Part shown: piece by piece, positions 26,132 to 34,340 of the stretch
Numbering within the stretch: the stretch's first letter is position 1
Layout of the letters: every line of letters starts with the position of its first letter
Source of the DNA: Muribaculaceae bacterium
GTDB taxonomy: Bacteria > Bacteroidota > Bacteroidia > Bacteroidales > Muribaculaceae
Length of the DNA: 64,000 bases
Direction of reading: 5' to 3'
NCBI GenBank assembly: GCA_009775265.1
Contig: VSPG01000005.1
Coordinates: 23,592 to 87,591, forward strand
Translations under genes and position numbers: made by a program
Notes under the pieces: generated by a model
What the model was told of the DNA's origin: nothing
Databases searched by the model: none
What the model saw: the letters and a program-made list of their open reading frames with translations, nothing else

Positions 26132-27403
26132 ATGTTCGCAGCAAATCTCATCCCGTCGCACGAAATGGCGATATGGCTCGTGCGCCATATCGATACAGTG
26201 CTCGACCATCTCGGAATATCACGCTATCAGGAGTTGGAGCAGGCAGTGTATTTCGTTATTATAGTAGGCCTTTCCATTGGCATAGGCGTTGCGGTGCGCA
26301 TTGCCGTGGTGTGGGCGGTGCGCAAGCTTGTGCGCCTGCGCGACGGATTCACGGGCCGTCAGCTGCTTGAGCAGCATGTGGTGCAGAAGTGTTCGCACTT
26401 CATTGCCCCTCTGGTGTTCCTGGGGCTGATGCCTTTTGCTGTGGACGCGCACAGCACCCTGATGCGCGTGCTCATGAAAATAGTGCTCGTCTATGCCATC
26501 CTTGCCGTGGCCTACGGCATCGCCTCGGTGCTTACTTTCGTGTTTGTGCAGGTGAATACCTACCGAAACAAGCGCAACCTGCCGCTGAAGGGGGTGCTGA
26601 ACGTGGCGCTCGGAATACTATGGATAGTGGTGGCGATTATAGCTGTGTCGGTGCTTGTGGGCAAATCGCCGGGCACACTGCTGGCGGGTCTCGGAGCGTT
26701 CGCTGCCGCGCTGATGCTGATTTTCAAGGACAGCATCCTCGGCTTTGTGGCCGGAATACAGATGAGCGAGAACGATATGCTGCACGTTGGCGACTGGATT
26801 GAAGTGCCGGGCACGCAGGCCAACGGCAATGTGGAAGATGTGTCTCTGTCGACGGTAAAAATACGCAATTTCGACAATACGCTCGTGATGGTGCCGCCGT
26901 ACGAGCTTGTCAGCAAAGGCTTTCAGAACTACCGCGCCATGCAGGACACCGGAGCGAGACGCATGATGGTGAACCTTGTCATAAACTCCGATTCCGTAGT
27001 CCGCGCCACGCCCGACACGGCTGCCGCTCTCGCAAAAAAATATCCGCCCTTGCAGCAGTTTCTTGACAATGCTTCAAAAACGGCCGACGGCTGGGTGTGC
27101 AATAATGGCAAATATGAGGTGAACGGGACGACGGAAACGAATATCGGTCTGTTCCGGGCTTATGCCACAGGCTATCTGAACGCAAACCCCCACCTTAGCC
27201 GCCAACAGATGATAATGGTGAGGCAGATGCCTCCTACGCCCGACGGCTATGTGTTGCAGATATACTGCTTTACCGACACTTCGGCATGGGTGGCCTACGA
27301 GGGCATATGCAGCGCTGTGCTCGAGCATCTGACCACGGCACTGCCCGATTTCGGCCTTGTGCTGCATTCGAGCACGAGTCTGGAAGTGGAGCAGCGGCAA
27401 TAA
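26132..27403 (+). CDS. MscS-family mechanosensitive channel (YbdG/miniconductance type)
   Basis: 423 residues from the ATG at 26,132 (another in-frame ATG at 26,165). The frame stays open far upstream, but that part is antisense to hflX and not coding. Four to five hydrophobic segments fill residues 25-190. The pore-lining helix reads LLAGLGAFAAALMLIFKDSI, then the MscS beta domain begins (DWIEVPGTQANGNVEDVSLS). The C-terminal domain contains RAYATGYLNANPHL, as in YbdG-like channels. It releases solutes during hypo-osmotic stress, in the inner membrane. MscL is encoded nearby at 29,843. Confidence 0.9.
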   Translation: MFAANLIPSHEMAIWLVRHIDTVLDHLGISRYQELEQAVYFVIIVGLSIGIGVAVRIAVVWAVRKLVRLRDGFTGRQLLEQHVVQKCSHFIAPLVFLGLMPFAVDAHSTLMRVLMKIVLVYAILAVAYGIASVLTFVFVQVNTYRNKRNLPLKGVLNVALGILWIVVAIIAVSVLVGKSPGTLLAGLGAFAAALMLIFKDSILGFVAGIQMSENDMLHVGDWIEVPGTQANGNVEDVSLSTVKIRNFDNTLVMVPPYELVSKGFQNYRAMQDTGARRMMVNLVINSDSVVRATPDTAAALAKKYPPLQQFLDNASKTADGWVCNNGKYEVNGTTETNIGLFRAYATGYLNANPHLSRQQMIMVRQMPPTPDGYVLQIYCFTDTSAWVAYEGICSAVLEHLTTALPDFGLVLHSSTSLEVEQRQ

Positions 27404-27423
27404 TGGAATAATGGAAGGGCGTT

Positions 27424-28080
27424 TCAGCCTTTGCGCCCGAAGTCGGCCGGGATTTCGCCCCAGCGCTCGGTGTCCCATTTCAGTATGGGGTTGCTTATGC
27501 GGTTTGCCGCTATCCATGCGTTGGCCCGGTCGAGAATATCCATCAGCGTGCCGTTGTGCGGCGTGCGCTTGACGGTGGTGCGGGAGTGTCTGCCGCGAAT
27601 CCATGCCTGGGCCGTGCGCGAGTCGGAATAGATGGGGATGTGGCCGAGCCCTTGCCGCATGAGCAGGGCTGCGGCGTGGATTATGGCGAGGTATTCGCCT
27701 ATGTTGTTGGTGCCGTCGTCGAGTGGGCCGACGCGGAAAAGTTCTTCGCCCGTGGCCACCCACACTCCCCGGTATTCCATCGGGCCGGGGTTGCGCGAAC
27801 AGGCGCCGTCCACGGCGAGGGCGTCGAGGCGTATTTCCGGAAATGCCTCATAGTTGACGTGTTGCGAGCGGTGCGACGCTATGGCGCGCAGTATGTCGAG
27901 GTCGGAGCCTGGCCCGTTGCGGAAAGCGTGCACAGCGTCGTCCTGCGATTTGTAGCTGCGGTAGCGCGCTCCCGGAAAGCCTTTTGTCTGTTCTTCGCAT
28001 TCCTCCCAGCTGTCGTACACGCCGGGGGCGCGGCCTTCCCACACTACATAGTATTTTCTTACGGTAGATGGTGCGCTCAT
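27424..28080 (-). CDS. rnhA: Ribonuclease HI with viroplasmin-like N-terminal domain
   Basis: 218 residues from the ATG at 28,080, which overlaps the stop of the upstream gene (ATGA). Residues about 8-52 form the caulimovirus viroplasmin/RNase H1 hybrid-binding domain (YYVVWEGRAPGVYDSWEEC, RSYKSQDDAVHAF). The catalytic domain shows the acidic set: Asp in AVDGACSRNPG, Glu in NNIGEYLAI, Asp in PIYSDSRTAQAW and an Asp in the C-terminal ADFGRKG. It removes RNA from RNA-DNA hybrids. Last gene of the mscL-aroK-alanine dehydrogenase-like-rnhA operon. Confidence 0.93.
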   Translation of the reverse strand: MSAPSTVRKYYVVWEGRAPGVYDSWEECEEQTKGFPGARYRSYKSQDDAVHAFRNGPGSDLDILRAIASHRSQHVNYEAFPEIRLDALAVDGACSRNPGPMEYRGVWVATGEELFRVGPLDDGTNNIGEYLAIIHAAALLMRQGLGHIPIYSDSRTAQAWIRGRHSRTTVKRTPHNGTLMDILDRANAWIAANRISNPILKWDTERWGEIPADFGRKG

Positions 28081-29252
28081 GAGAGTTGAAGAAATATGTT
28101 GATGTCGACGGCGCGCACGCCGAGCAGGCGCGCCATGCGCTCGTTGACGGGTTTGCCGAGGAATGTGTAGGCTGCGGCGCGCAATCCCGGTTTGAGTTTC
28201 AGCGCATTGCTGGCGCCGTCGCATGTCACGATGTCGGCGAGCATGGTCAGCAGGGTGTTGCTCAGCGCCATGGCTGCCGTGCGTGCCACGGCGTTGCCTG
28301 CGTTGATGTAGCACATGCGCAGGGGGGCGGACGGGTCGGAGTCCGACGGGCTCGCCATGGCCAGGTCTACCTGCGGCAACGACGGAAATGCCGGAGTCTC
28401 GCTCCGGCTGATGTCGAAACAAAGCACTCCGCGCTTCATGTCTTCAACTGCGTCGGCGCCTATTGCGACAGGGCGCGCAGTCGACGCGGCCACTACGATG
28501 TCGGCGGTGCGGAGCGCATTGCCGAGCACGCGCGGGTGCATTGCCGAGGCCACCACGCCCGGACCCAGCTCGTGTACGGCCTCGCGCAGGCTGTACGCAT
28601 CGTCGTCGAACATGCGCACCAGTGCTCCGAGGCCTATGGCCGAGCGTGCCGCGGCACGTGCGGCTATGTCCGAGCCTATGACGGTGATCTCGCATGGCAC
28701 CACGCCGGATATGCCGCCGAGAAGAATACCTTTGCCGTGCACGGCGTCGGCGAGCAGCGACGACGCGATGGCAAGGGCGGCGCGGCCGTCTATCTCGTGC
28801 AGAATGTCGGCAAACGGCCTGTGGCCGTGCTCGTCGGTTATGAGGTCGAGCGCCAGGGCTATGACGTGTTTTTCGAGAAGCACGCGCAGGGCGCCGGCGT
28901 CCTGCTGCACGGGGTGGAAAAGGGTCAGCGCCATGGCTCCGCGCCGCAGCATGCGTGCGTCGGCCACGGAGAGAGCCGGAAGATGGAGCACGATGTCGCA
29001 CGCCATGGCTCCGCGCCGGTCCACCACTTCGACGCCTTGCCGCACATAGGCCGTATCGGCGTAATGGATGCATGCGGCCGCTCCGGCCTGCATGCGCACG
29101 CGGAATCCGCGTGCCACAAGGCTTCCTGCGGCCTCGGGGGTGAGGGCGAAGCGGCGTTCGGCGTCGTTTTCGCTTGCCGGCAGGCCGATGGAAAGCGACC
29201 GTTCACGGGTAGCCACAGCCAATAGTTCTTCGAGCGGAGTAGGGGCTGGCAT
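28077..29252 (-). CDS. Diverged alanine dehydrogenase/transhydrogenase-family protein
   Basis: 391 residues. It follows the AlaDH/PNT family from end to end (FALTPEAAGSLVARGFRVRM, GKGILLGGISGVVPCE, MALSNTLLTML). Two functional sites look altered against my memory of the family: the nucleotide motif, usually GAGxxG/A, reads VIGSDIAARAA, and the substrate-site Lys in the ILK motif appears as His (DIVLHLPAL). It may be a low-activity or repurposed paralogue rather than a working alanine dehydrogenase. It follows aroK by 29 bases and overlaps rnhA by 4. An alignment with characterised enzymes would settle the residue changes. Confidence 0.75.
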   Translation of the reverse strand: MPAPTPLEELLAVATRERSLSIGLPASENDAERRFALTPEAAGSLVARGFRVRMQAGAAACIHYADTAYVRQGVEVVDRRGAMACDIVLHLPALSVADARMLRRGAMALTLFHPVQQDAGALRVLLEKHVIALALDLITDEHGHRPFADILHEIDGRAALAIASSLLADAVHGKGILLGGISGVVPCEITVIGSDIAARAAARSAIGLGALVRMFDDDAYSLREAVHELGPGVVASAMHPRVLGNALRTADIVVAASTARPVAIGADAVEDMKRGVLCFDISRSETPAFPSLPQVDLAMASPSDSDPSAPLRMCYINAGNAVARTAAMALSNTLLTMLADIVTCDGASNALKLKPGLRAAAYTFLGKPVNERMARLLGVRAVDINIFLQLS

Positions 29253-29281
29253 TGTAATTGTATGTGTTGTTTAGTGAACTC

Positions 29282-29842
29282 TTATTTCTCGGGTATGAAA
29301 TGTTTGCAGAAGCGTTGGACGGCGCGTGCCACGGACGGCGCGTCGTCAAGTTCCGTGCTGTCGAACCGCGTCTGGGCGAGCGAATAATACGGCGTGCGTG
29401 CCTCAAGCAGCTCGTCATGCCATTGCCGCAGGCGGCCTTCGGCCATTGCGCGGTCGGCGGCGGGACGCTGTCCCGGAGCTGCTGTAAGGCGTTCGATTGT
29501 GCGTTGCGGTGCCGACTGCATCCACACCACGGTGCCTGTGGCGAGCATCAGCTGCATGTTGTCGCCGTGGCATGGCAGCCCTCCTCCGGTGCTGACTATC
29601 ATCCTGCGGCCGTCTTGGATGTGTTTCGACGCTATGCGTTTTAGCGTTTCCGTTTCAAGACGCCTGAATGTGTTTTCGCCGAGGGTGGCGAAAATTTCGG
29701 TCACACTCATCCCGCAGGCGGCTTCTATCTCGGAGTCGATGTCGACAAAGACCGCCGCGCCGGCGGCCTCAAGGGCGCGGCCCAGGGTAGACTTGCCGCA
29801 GCCGGGCATGCCTATGAGGAATATTGTGCTGGAGTAGTCCAA
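29282..29842 (-). CDS. aroK: Shikimate kinase (TTG start)
   Basis: 186 residues. Walker A GMPGCGKST (about 11-19), the shikimate-binding DIDSEIE, and VSTGGGLPCH are diagnostic. It phosphorylates shikimate in chorismate synthesis. The only possible start is TTG at 29,842: it directly follows the mscL TGA (TGATTG), which is also an in-frame stop, and the next ATG lies within the Walker A motif. Translation therefore probably depends on ribosomes finishing mscL. Confidence 0.92.
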   Translation of the reverse strand: MDYSSTIFLIGMPGCGKSTLGRALEAAGAAVFVDIDSEIEAACGMSVTEIFATLGENTFRRLETETLKRIASKHIQDGRRMIVSTGGGLPCHGDNMQLMLATGTVVWMQSAPQRTIERLTAAPGQRPAADRAMAEGRLRQWHDELLEARTPYYSLAQTRFDSTELDDAPSVARAVQRFCKHFIPEK

Positions 29843-30268
29843 TCAGTCGCGTTCTTTGAGCAGGTCGCGTATCTCGGTGAGCAGCTGCTCCTGTGTGGGC
29901 GCGGCGGGCGCGGCCGCTTCTTCTTTCACTTCTTCTTTCTTTTTGAGTTTCATCATTATGCGTATGGCCACGAAAATGCAGAATGCGATGATGAGGAAGT
30001 CGAGCACCGACTGGATGAAAGCCCCGTAGCCTATGGCCACTTCGGGGATTTCCGTACCGGCGGCATCAGTGGCGGCAGCCTTTATCACCCATTTAAGGTC
30101 GGAAAAATTGACGCCTCCTGTGATGACTCCCACGGCAGGCATGATAATCTCGCCTACGAGCGATGTCACAATTTTTCCGAAAGCTCCGCCGATGACAACG
30201 CCCACCGCCATGTCGACGACATTGCCGCGCATTGCAAACTCCTTGAAGTCAGAAAGAAATTTTCCCAT
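29843..30268 (-). CDS. mscL: Large-conductance mechanosensitive channel MscL
   Basis: 141 residues from the ATG at 30,268; the frame continues upstream without similarity. FLSDFKEFAMRGNVVDMAVGV and the first transmembrane pore helix GVVIGGAFGKIVTSLV match MscL closely; the second membrane segment is FIQSVLDFLIIAFCIFVAIR, and the charged C-terminal bundle follows (KKKEEVKEE). It opens under membrane tension to release solutes. First gene of a four-gene operon; a -7 box TATATTTG lies 28 bases upstream. Confidence 0.96.
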   Translation of the reverse strand: MGKFLSDFKEFAMRGNVVDMAVGVVIGGAFGKIVTSLVGEIIMPAVGVITGGVNFSDLKWVIKAAATDAAGTEIPEVAIGYGAFIQSVLDFLIIAFCIFVAIRIMMKLKKKEEVKEEAAAPAAPTQEQLLTEIRDLLKERD

Positions 30269-30295
30269 AGTGATGTATCGTAAAAAATGTTTCTG

Positions 30296-30303
30296 CAAAT
30301 ATA
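30296..30303 (-). promoter_or_regulatory. -7 box of the mscL operon
   Basis: TATATTTG on the minus strand, perfect match, 28 bases before the mscL ATG. It lies about 100 bases from the divergent rpsA promoter. Confidence 0.5.
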
Positions 30304-30403
30304 GCACAAAACCCTGAAACCCCGAAACAAACTCCAAAAATACGCCCGATTCAGGAAAAACAGCCGCATCGGCGGGCCTGTGGCGCATTTGGGCGAAAAA
30401 CAT

Positions 30404-30434
30404 TTTGATAATTAGAAATTTATGTGTATCTTTG
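30404..30434 (+). promoter_or_regulatory. rpsA promoter
   Basis: TTTG (30,404-30,407), 19 bases, TATCTTTG (30,427-30,434). Both boxes are perfect; leader about 60 bases. Confidence 0.85.
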
Positions 30435-30500
30435 CGCCGAATTTTGAGAACCAACATAAAGTCTCACCCATTAATTAAACCCAAATTTACTAACCCTTTA

Positions 30501-32282
30501 ATGGCAGAATTTAAAAACACTCCCATCGAAGAATTCGACTGGGAAGCCTTTGAAAAAGGCGAAACCGCCGGTGAAAAGTCTCGCGAAGAACTCACCCGCA
30601 CCTACGACGAAAGCCTCAACACCGTAAAAGACAACGAAGTGATTGAAGGCACCATCATCGCTCTCAACAAGCGTGAAGCCGTTGTGAACATCGGCTACAA
30701 GAGCGACGGTATCATCCCCATGAATGAATTCCGCTACAACCCCGACCTCAAAATCGGCGACGTAGTAGAGGTGTTCATCGAAAACCAGGAGGACAAAAAA
30801 GGCCAGCTCCTCCTCTCCCACAAGAAAGCGCGCGCAGCACGCAGCTGGGATCGCATCAACGCGGCTTTGGCCAACGACGAAGTCATCAAAGGCTTCATCA
30901 AATGCCGCACCAAAGGCGGCATGATTGTCGACGTGTTCGGCATCGAGGCATTCCTGCCCGGCTCTCAGATCGACGTCAAGCCCATCCGCGACTACGACAT
31001 GTTCGTGGGCAAGACCATGGAATTCAAAGTCGTTAAAATCAACGAAGAATTCAAAAACGTCGTTGTCAGCCACAAGGCTCTCATCGAAGCCGAACTCGAA
31101 GCTCAGAAGCGCGAAATCATCAGCAAGCTCGAAAAAGGACAGGTGCTCGAAGGCACTGTCAAGAACATCACTTCCTACGGTGTGTTCATCGACCTCGGCG
31201 GCGTGGACGGTCTCATCCACATCACCGACCTCAGCTGGGGCCGCGTAAGCCATCCCAGCGAAGTTGTCGAACTCGACCAGAAGCTCAACGTCGTTATTCT
31301 CGACTTCGACGACGAGAAGAAGCGCATCGCCCTCGGCCTCAAGCAGCTTCAGCCCCATCCCTGGGACGCTCTCAACCCCGACCTCAAAGTGGGCGACCAC
31401 GTCAAGGGCCGCGTAGTCGTTCTGCCCGACTATGGCGCATTCGTTGAAATCGCACCCGGCGTGGAAGGTCTCATCCATGTGAGCGAAATGAGCTGGAGCC
31501 AGCACCTGCGCGCCGCTCAGGACTTCATGAAGGTGGGCGACGAAGTGGAAGCTGTCATCTTGACCCTCGACCGCGAGGATCGCAAGATGAGCCTCGGCAT
31601 CAAGCAGCTCAAGAAAGATCCCTGGGAAGACATCGAGGTTCGCTACCCCATCGGCAGCCGCCACACCGCCAAAGTGCGTAACTTCACAAACTTCGGCGTG
31701 TTCGTTGAAATCGAAGAGGGCGTAGACGGCCTCATCCACATCAGCGACCTCAGCTGGACCAAGAAAATCAAGCACCCCAGCGAATTCACCCAGGTCGGTG
31801 CCGACATCGAAGTGGAAGTGCTTGCCATCGACAAGGACAACCGCCGTCTCAGCCTCGGCCACAAGCAGCTCGAGGAAAATCCCTGGGAAGTGTTCGAAAA
31901 CATCTTCACTGTGGGTTCCATCCACGAAGGCACTATCGTTGAAATGCTCGACAAGGGCGCTATCATCGCTCTGCCCTACGGTGTTGAAGGCTTCGCCACT
32001 CCCAAACACCTCGTTAAGCAGGACGGCACCCAGGCTCAGGTGGACGAAAAACTCAACTTCAAGGTCATCGAGTTCAACAAGGACGGAAAGCGCATCTTCC
32101 TCAGCCACAGCCGCATCTTCGAAGACGAAGCCCGCGCTGAGAAGAACGCAGAGCGTCGTGCAAAACGTGCTTCGCGTCCCGCCAAGCAGGAGGAAGCTCC
32201 TCTGGCCACACCTTCCATTGAGAAAACCACTCTCGGCGACATCGAAGCTCTCGCAGCCCTCAAGGAGAAACTCTCCAAATAA
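30501..32282 (+). CDS. rpsA: 30S ribosomal protein S1
   Basis: 593 residues from the ATG at 30,501. Six S1 RNA-binding domains can be counted, with repeated motifs such as GVFIDLGGVDGLIHITDLSW, GAFVEIAPGVEGLIHVSEMSW and GVFVEIEEGVDGLIHISDLSW. The C-terminus is basic and then acidic. S1 binds mRNA leaders on the 30S subunit, important in this phylum where Shine-Dalgarno sequences are weak. Codon use is highly biased, as expected of a strongly expressed gene. Perfect promoter upstream and strong terminator downstream mark a single-gene unit. Confidence 0.97.
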   Translation: MAEFKNTPIEEFDWEAFEKGETAGEKSREELTRTYDESLNTVKDNEVIEGTIIALNKREAVVNIGYKSDGIIPMNEFRYNPDLKIGDVVEVFIENQEDKKGQLLLSHKKARAARSWDRINAALANDEVIKGFIKCRTKGGMIVDVFGIEAFLPGSQIDVKPIRDYDMFVGKTMEFKVVKINEEFKNVVVSHKALIEAELEAQKREIISKLEKGQVLEGTVKNITSYGVFIDLGGVDGLIHITDLSWGRVSHPSEVVELDQKLNVVILDFDDEKKRIALGLKQLQPHPWDALNPDLKVGDHVKGRVVVLPDYGAFVEIAPGVEGLIHVSEMSWSQHLRAAQDFMKVGDEVEAVILTLDREDRKMSLGIKQLKKDPWEDIEVRYPIGSRHTAKVRNFTNFGVFVEIEEGVDGLIHISDLSWTKKIKHPSEFTQVGADIEVEVLAIDKDNRRLSLGHKQLEENPWEVFENIFTVGSIHEGTIVEMLDKGAIIALPYGVEGFATPKHLVKQDGTQAQVDEKLNFKVIEFNKDGKRIFLSHSRIFEDEARAEKNAERRAKRASRPAKQEEAPLATPSIEKTTLGDIEALAALKEKLSK

Positions 32283-32305
32283 GCTGCAACACAACTTCAC
32301 AGCAC

Positions 32306-32338
32306 AAAGCGCACCGCACTCCGCGGTGCGCTTTTTTC
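32306..32338 (+). terminator. rpsA terminator
   Basis: Stem GCGCACCGC/GCGGTGCGC (32,309-32,317 with 32,323-32,331), 5-base loop, then TTTTTT. Strong intrinsic terminator 24 bases after the stop. Confidence 0.9.
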
Positions 32339-32474
32339 GTGTCGTGCTTTCCGTTAATGATTTGTTCTGAAATTATTTTCAGGGCTATTCCTGTGTGCTG
32401 GGTGTACACTTCTTAAAACTTGCAAAATCGAGTGAAAAAACCTTTGTGTATGTAAGATTTGACACACAATTGCG

Positions 32475-32482
32475 TATATTTG
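32475..32482 (+). promoter_or_regulatory. -7 box for the DUF4919 gene
   Basis: TATATTTG, perfect match, 19 bases before the ATG at 32,502. No -33 box at normal spacing. Confidence 0.5.
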
Positions 32483-32501
32483 TATGAAACATTGATTCAT
32501 C

Positions 32502-33239
32502 ATGAGCATTATACGCCATATCATAATATTATTAGTGGCCATGGTAGTATGTGCGGTCGGAGCTACGGCCGCCGTGAACTCCGCACGTGCGGTTCTCGGC
32601 AAGCCCGACCTCGAAGCCATACGTGCCGCCACCACCGACGAGCATTCCCGCTACTATTATCCGACGCTTCTGCGCGCTTTCCTGCGCAACGACACCGTGA
32701 TGTCCGACACGGAATATCAGTATTTCTATTACGGGACGCTTTTTCAGGAAGATTTCGACCCCTACCGCAAGCCGTACAACCCCGAGCAGCTCGAGGCATT
32801 GTCGCCCCTGTTCAGCAAAGAAAAACTGACCCGGGCAGAGCGCCAGAGCATACTCGACTACAGCATGCAGGCCGTGGAAAACGACCCTGTGAACCTCCGT
32901 CAGATCAACAACCGCATCTTCGCCTACGAGCAGCGTGGCGACGTTAACCTTGCGCGTATATGGCAGAACAAACTCAACCACCTTCTGCTTGTCATAGCAT
33001 CGAGCGGTTCGGGTGTCGACCGCGATAACGCATGGATAGTGGTGTCGCCGCAGCACGAGTACGATTTCCTCAACCTTAAGGGGATAAAGGCTACCAACCA
33101 CCGTTTTGAGCCGCCTTATTACGACTATATAGAAGTGGAGCACGCCGACAAGCAGCATGCGGGCTACTTTTTTGAGATAAAAGAACTTCTAAACCAATAT
33201 TTTTTAAAACATCCATCCGAACTGCAGAACCTGCAGTAG
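32502..33239 (+). CDS. DUF4919 secreted protein
   Basis: 245 residues with a signal peptide (hydrophobic 5-24, GATAA). The body follows the DUF4919 family: SRYYYPTLLRAFLRNDTVMSDTEYQYFYYG, here quoted only in part as YYYPTLLRAFLRND and EYQYFYYG, then a helical region and AWIVVSPQHEYDFLNLKG near the C-terminus. Function unknown; the family is common in gut Bacteroidales and appears to be envelope-associated. Followed after 19 bases by a META lipoprotein, so the two are probably co-transcribed. Confidence 0.8.
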   Translation: MSIIRHIIILLVAMVVCAVGATAAVNSARAVLGKPDLEAIRAATTDEHSRYYYPTLLRAFLRNDTVMSDTEYQYFYYGTLFQEDFDPYRKPYNPEQLEALSPLFSKEKLTRAERQSILDYSMQAVENDPVNLRQINNRIFAYEQRGDVNLARIWQNKLNHLLLVIASSGSGVDRDNAWIVVSPQHEYDFLNLKGIKATNHRFEPPYYDYIEVEHADKQHAGYFFEIKELLNQYFLKHPSELQNLQ

Positions 33240-33258
33240 GACGATTCATCGCGACATT

Positions 33259-33729
33259 ATGAAAAGAATACTACCTATGGCAGCCGCTTGCATGCTGATG
33301 CTCGGTTCCTGCACAGGCAAAAGCGGCGGCGAGGCAGGTGCGTCCGATGCAGACAGCACAGCTGTCTGCTCCTATGACATCGTAGGCGACTGGGCCATCG
33401 AGCGCATCGTGGCCGGCGACACTCTGAGTCTGACTCCTGTCAAAACAGATAGCGGCCTTCCGCAGACCATCACTTTCGGTGAAGACGGAAACTATGGCGT
33501 GAAGACCAACTGCAACTCATTGGGAGGTTCTTACACCTATACCGGCGATTCGCTGCGCTTCGGCGACAGTTTCAGCACTCTGATGGCCTGCACGGACATG
33601 CAGGCGGAGATGCTCCTCGGCCGTATTCTGCCCGAGGTGACTGTGCCCGAATTCCGGAACGACTCGGTGCTGCGCCTCAACACGGATGTCCCCGGCACGT
33701 ATATCGAACTGCGCAAGAAAAACAAGTAA
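33259..33729 (+). CDS. META-domain lipoprotein
   Basis: 156 residues, lipobox MLGSC (Cys18). Residues about 45-150 form a META/HslJ-like domain: GDWAIERIVAGD, ITFGEDGNYGVKTNCNSLGG (the characteristic N-x-x-G-x-Y/F core), LMACTDMQAEMLLGRILPEV. HslJ-like proteins are linked to stress resistance in enterobacteria; a role here is not established. Located in the envelope and co-transcribed with DUF4919. Confidence 0.85.
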   Translation: MKRILPMAAACMLMLGSCTGKSGGEAGASDADSTAVCSYDIVGDWAIERIVAGDTLSLTPVKTDSGLPQTITFGEDGNYGVKTNCNSLGGSYTYTGDSLRFGDSFSTLMACTDMQAEMLLGRILPEVTVPEFRNDSVLRLNTDVPGTYIELRKKNK

Positions 33730-33786
33730 CTTTAAGTTTACTTCCGGTCTTTGTCTGTTCCAAGGTAAGTGAAAACGCTGCAAATG

Positions 33787-33818
33787 TTTGGATATGTGGC
33801 GAAAAAGTGCTTACTTTG
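33787..33818 (+). promoter_or_regulatory. secG promoter
   Basis: TTTG (33,787-33,790), 20 bases, TTACTTTG (33,811-33,818; one mismatch to TAnnTTTG). Leader about 70 bases. Confidence 0.6.
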
Positions 33819-33896
33819 CAGTTCAAAACTGCGGCCGGCAGGTGCTGATGCTCCTGCCTTGCCGTCAATGCGTTGATAAACAACAGTAAAATAAAT

Positions 33897-34247
33897 ATGT
33901 ACGTAGCAATTATCGTTATCACTGTCATCGTGGCAGTTCTGCTCATCGGCATAGTGCTCATCCAGAAGTCAAAAGGCGGCGGTCTCTCGTCGCAGTTCGG
34001 CGGTGCCGGCAATGTGATGGGTGTGCGTCAGACCAACAGCTTCCTTGAAAAAGCCACATGGACGCTTGCCGCCCTTATCGTGGTGCTCTCGATTGCATCG
34101 GCCTACACCATGCCCAAGAACCAGAGCGGCGTGGAAGTGCGCACCGTAGCTCCTGCAGCCGCACAGTTGCCCGCTGCAAACCAGTTCGACACCGAGGCTC
34201 CCGCAGCCGCTCCTGTTGCCGGAACTCCTGCTGCGCCTGCAGAATAA
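33897..34247 (+). CDS. secG: Preprotein translocase subunit SecG
   Basis: 116 residues from the ATG at 33,897; a TTG 24 bases earlier is less likely. Two membrane helices (3-22 and about 53-72) flank the conserved cytoplasmic loop LIQKSKGGGLSSQFGGAGNVMG, quoted here only by its core SKGGGLSSQFGG. The C-terminal Ala/Pro-rich tail is usual in Bacteroidetes. It assists SecYE-mediated export in the inner membrane. The U32 peptidase gene follows after 93 bases. Confidence 0.93.
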   Translation: MYVAIIVITVIVAVLLIGIVLIQKSKGGGLSSQFGGAGNVMGVRQTNSFLEKATWTLAALIVVLSIASAYTMPKNQSGVEVRTVAPAAAQLPAANQFDTEAPAAAPVAGTPAAPAE

Positions 34248-34340
34248 GGCTTCGCGACAGACAGAAACACCGGCCGCCGCGGGCGGGTGTGCCTCGGCAT
34301 GCCCGCACGCGGTTTGTCACGCATATACCCATAGACTTTT

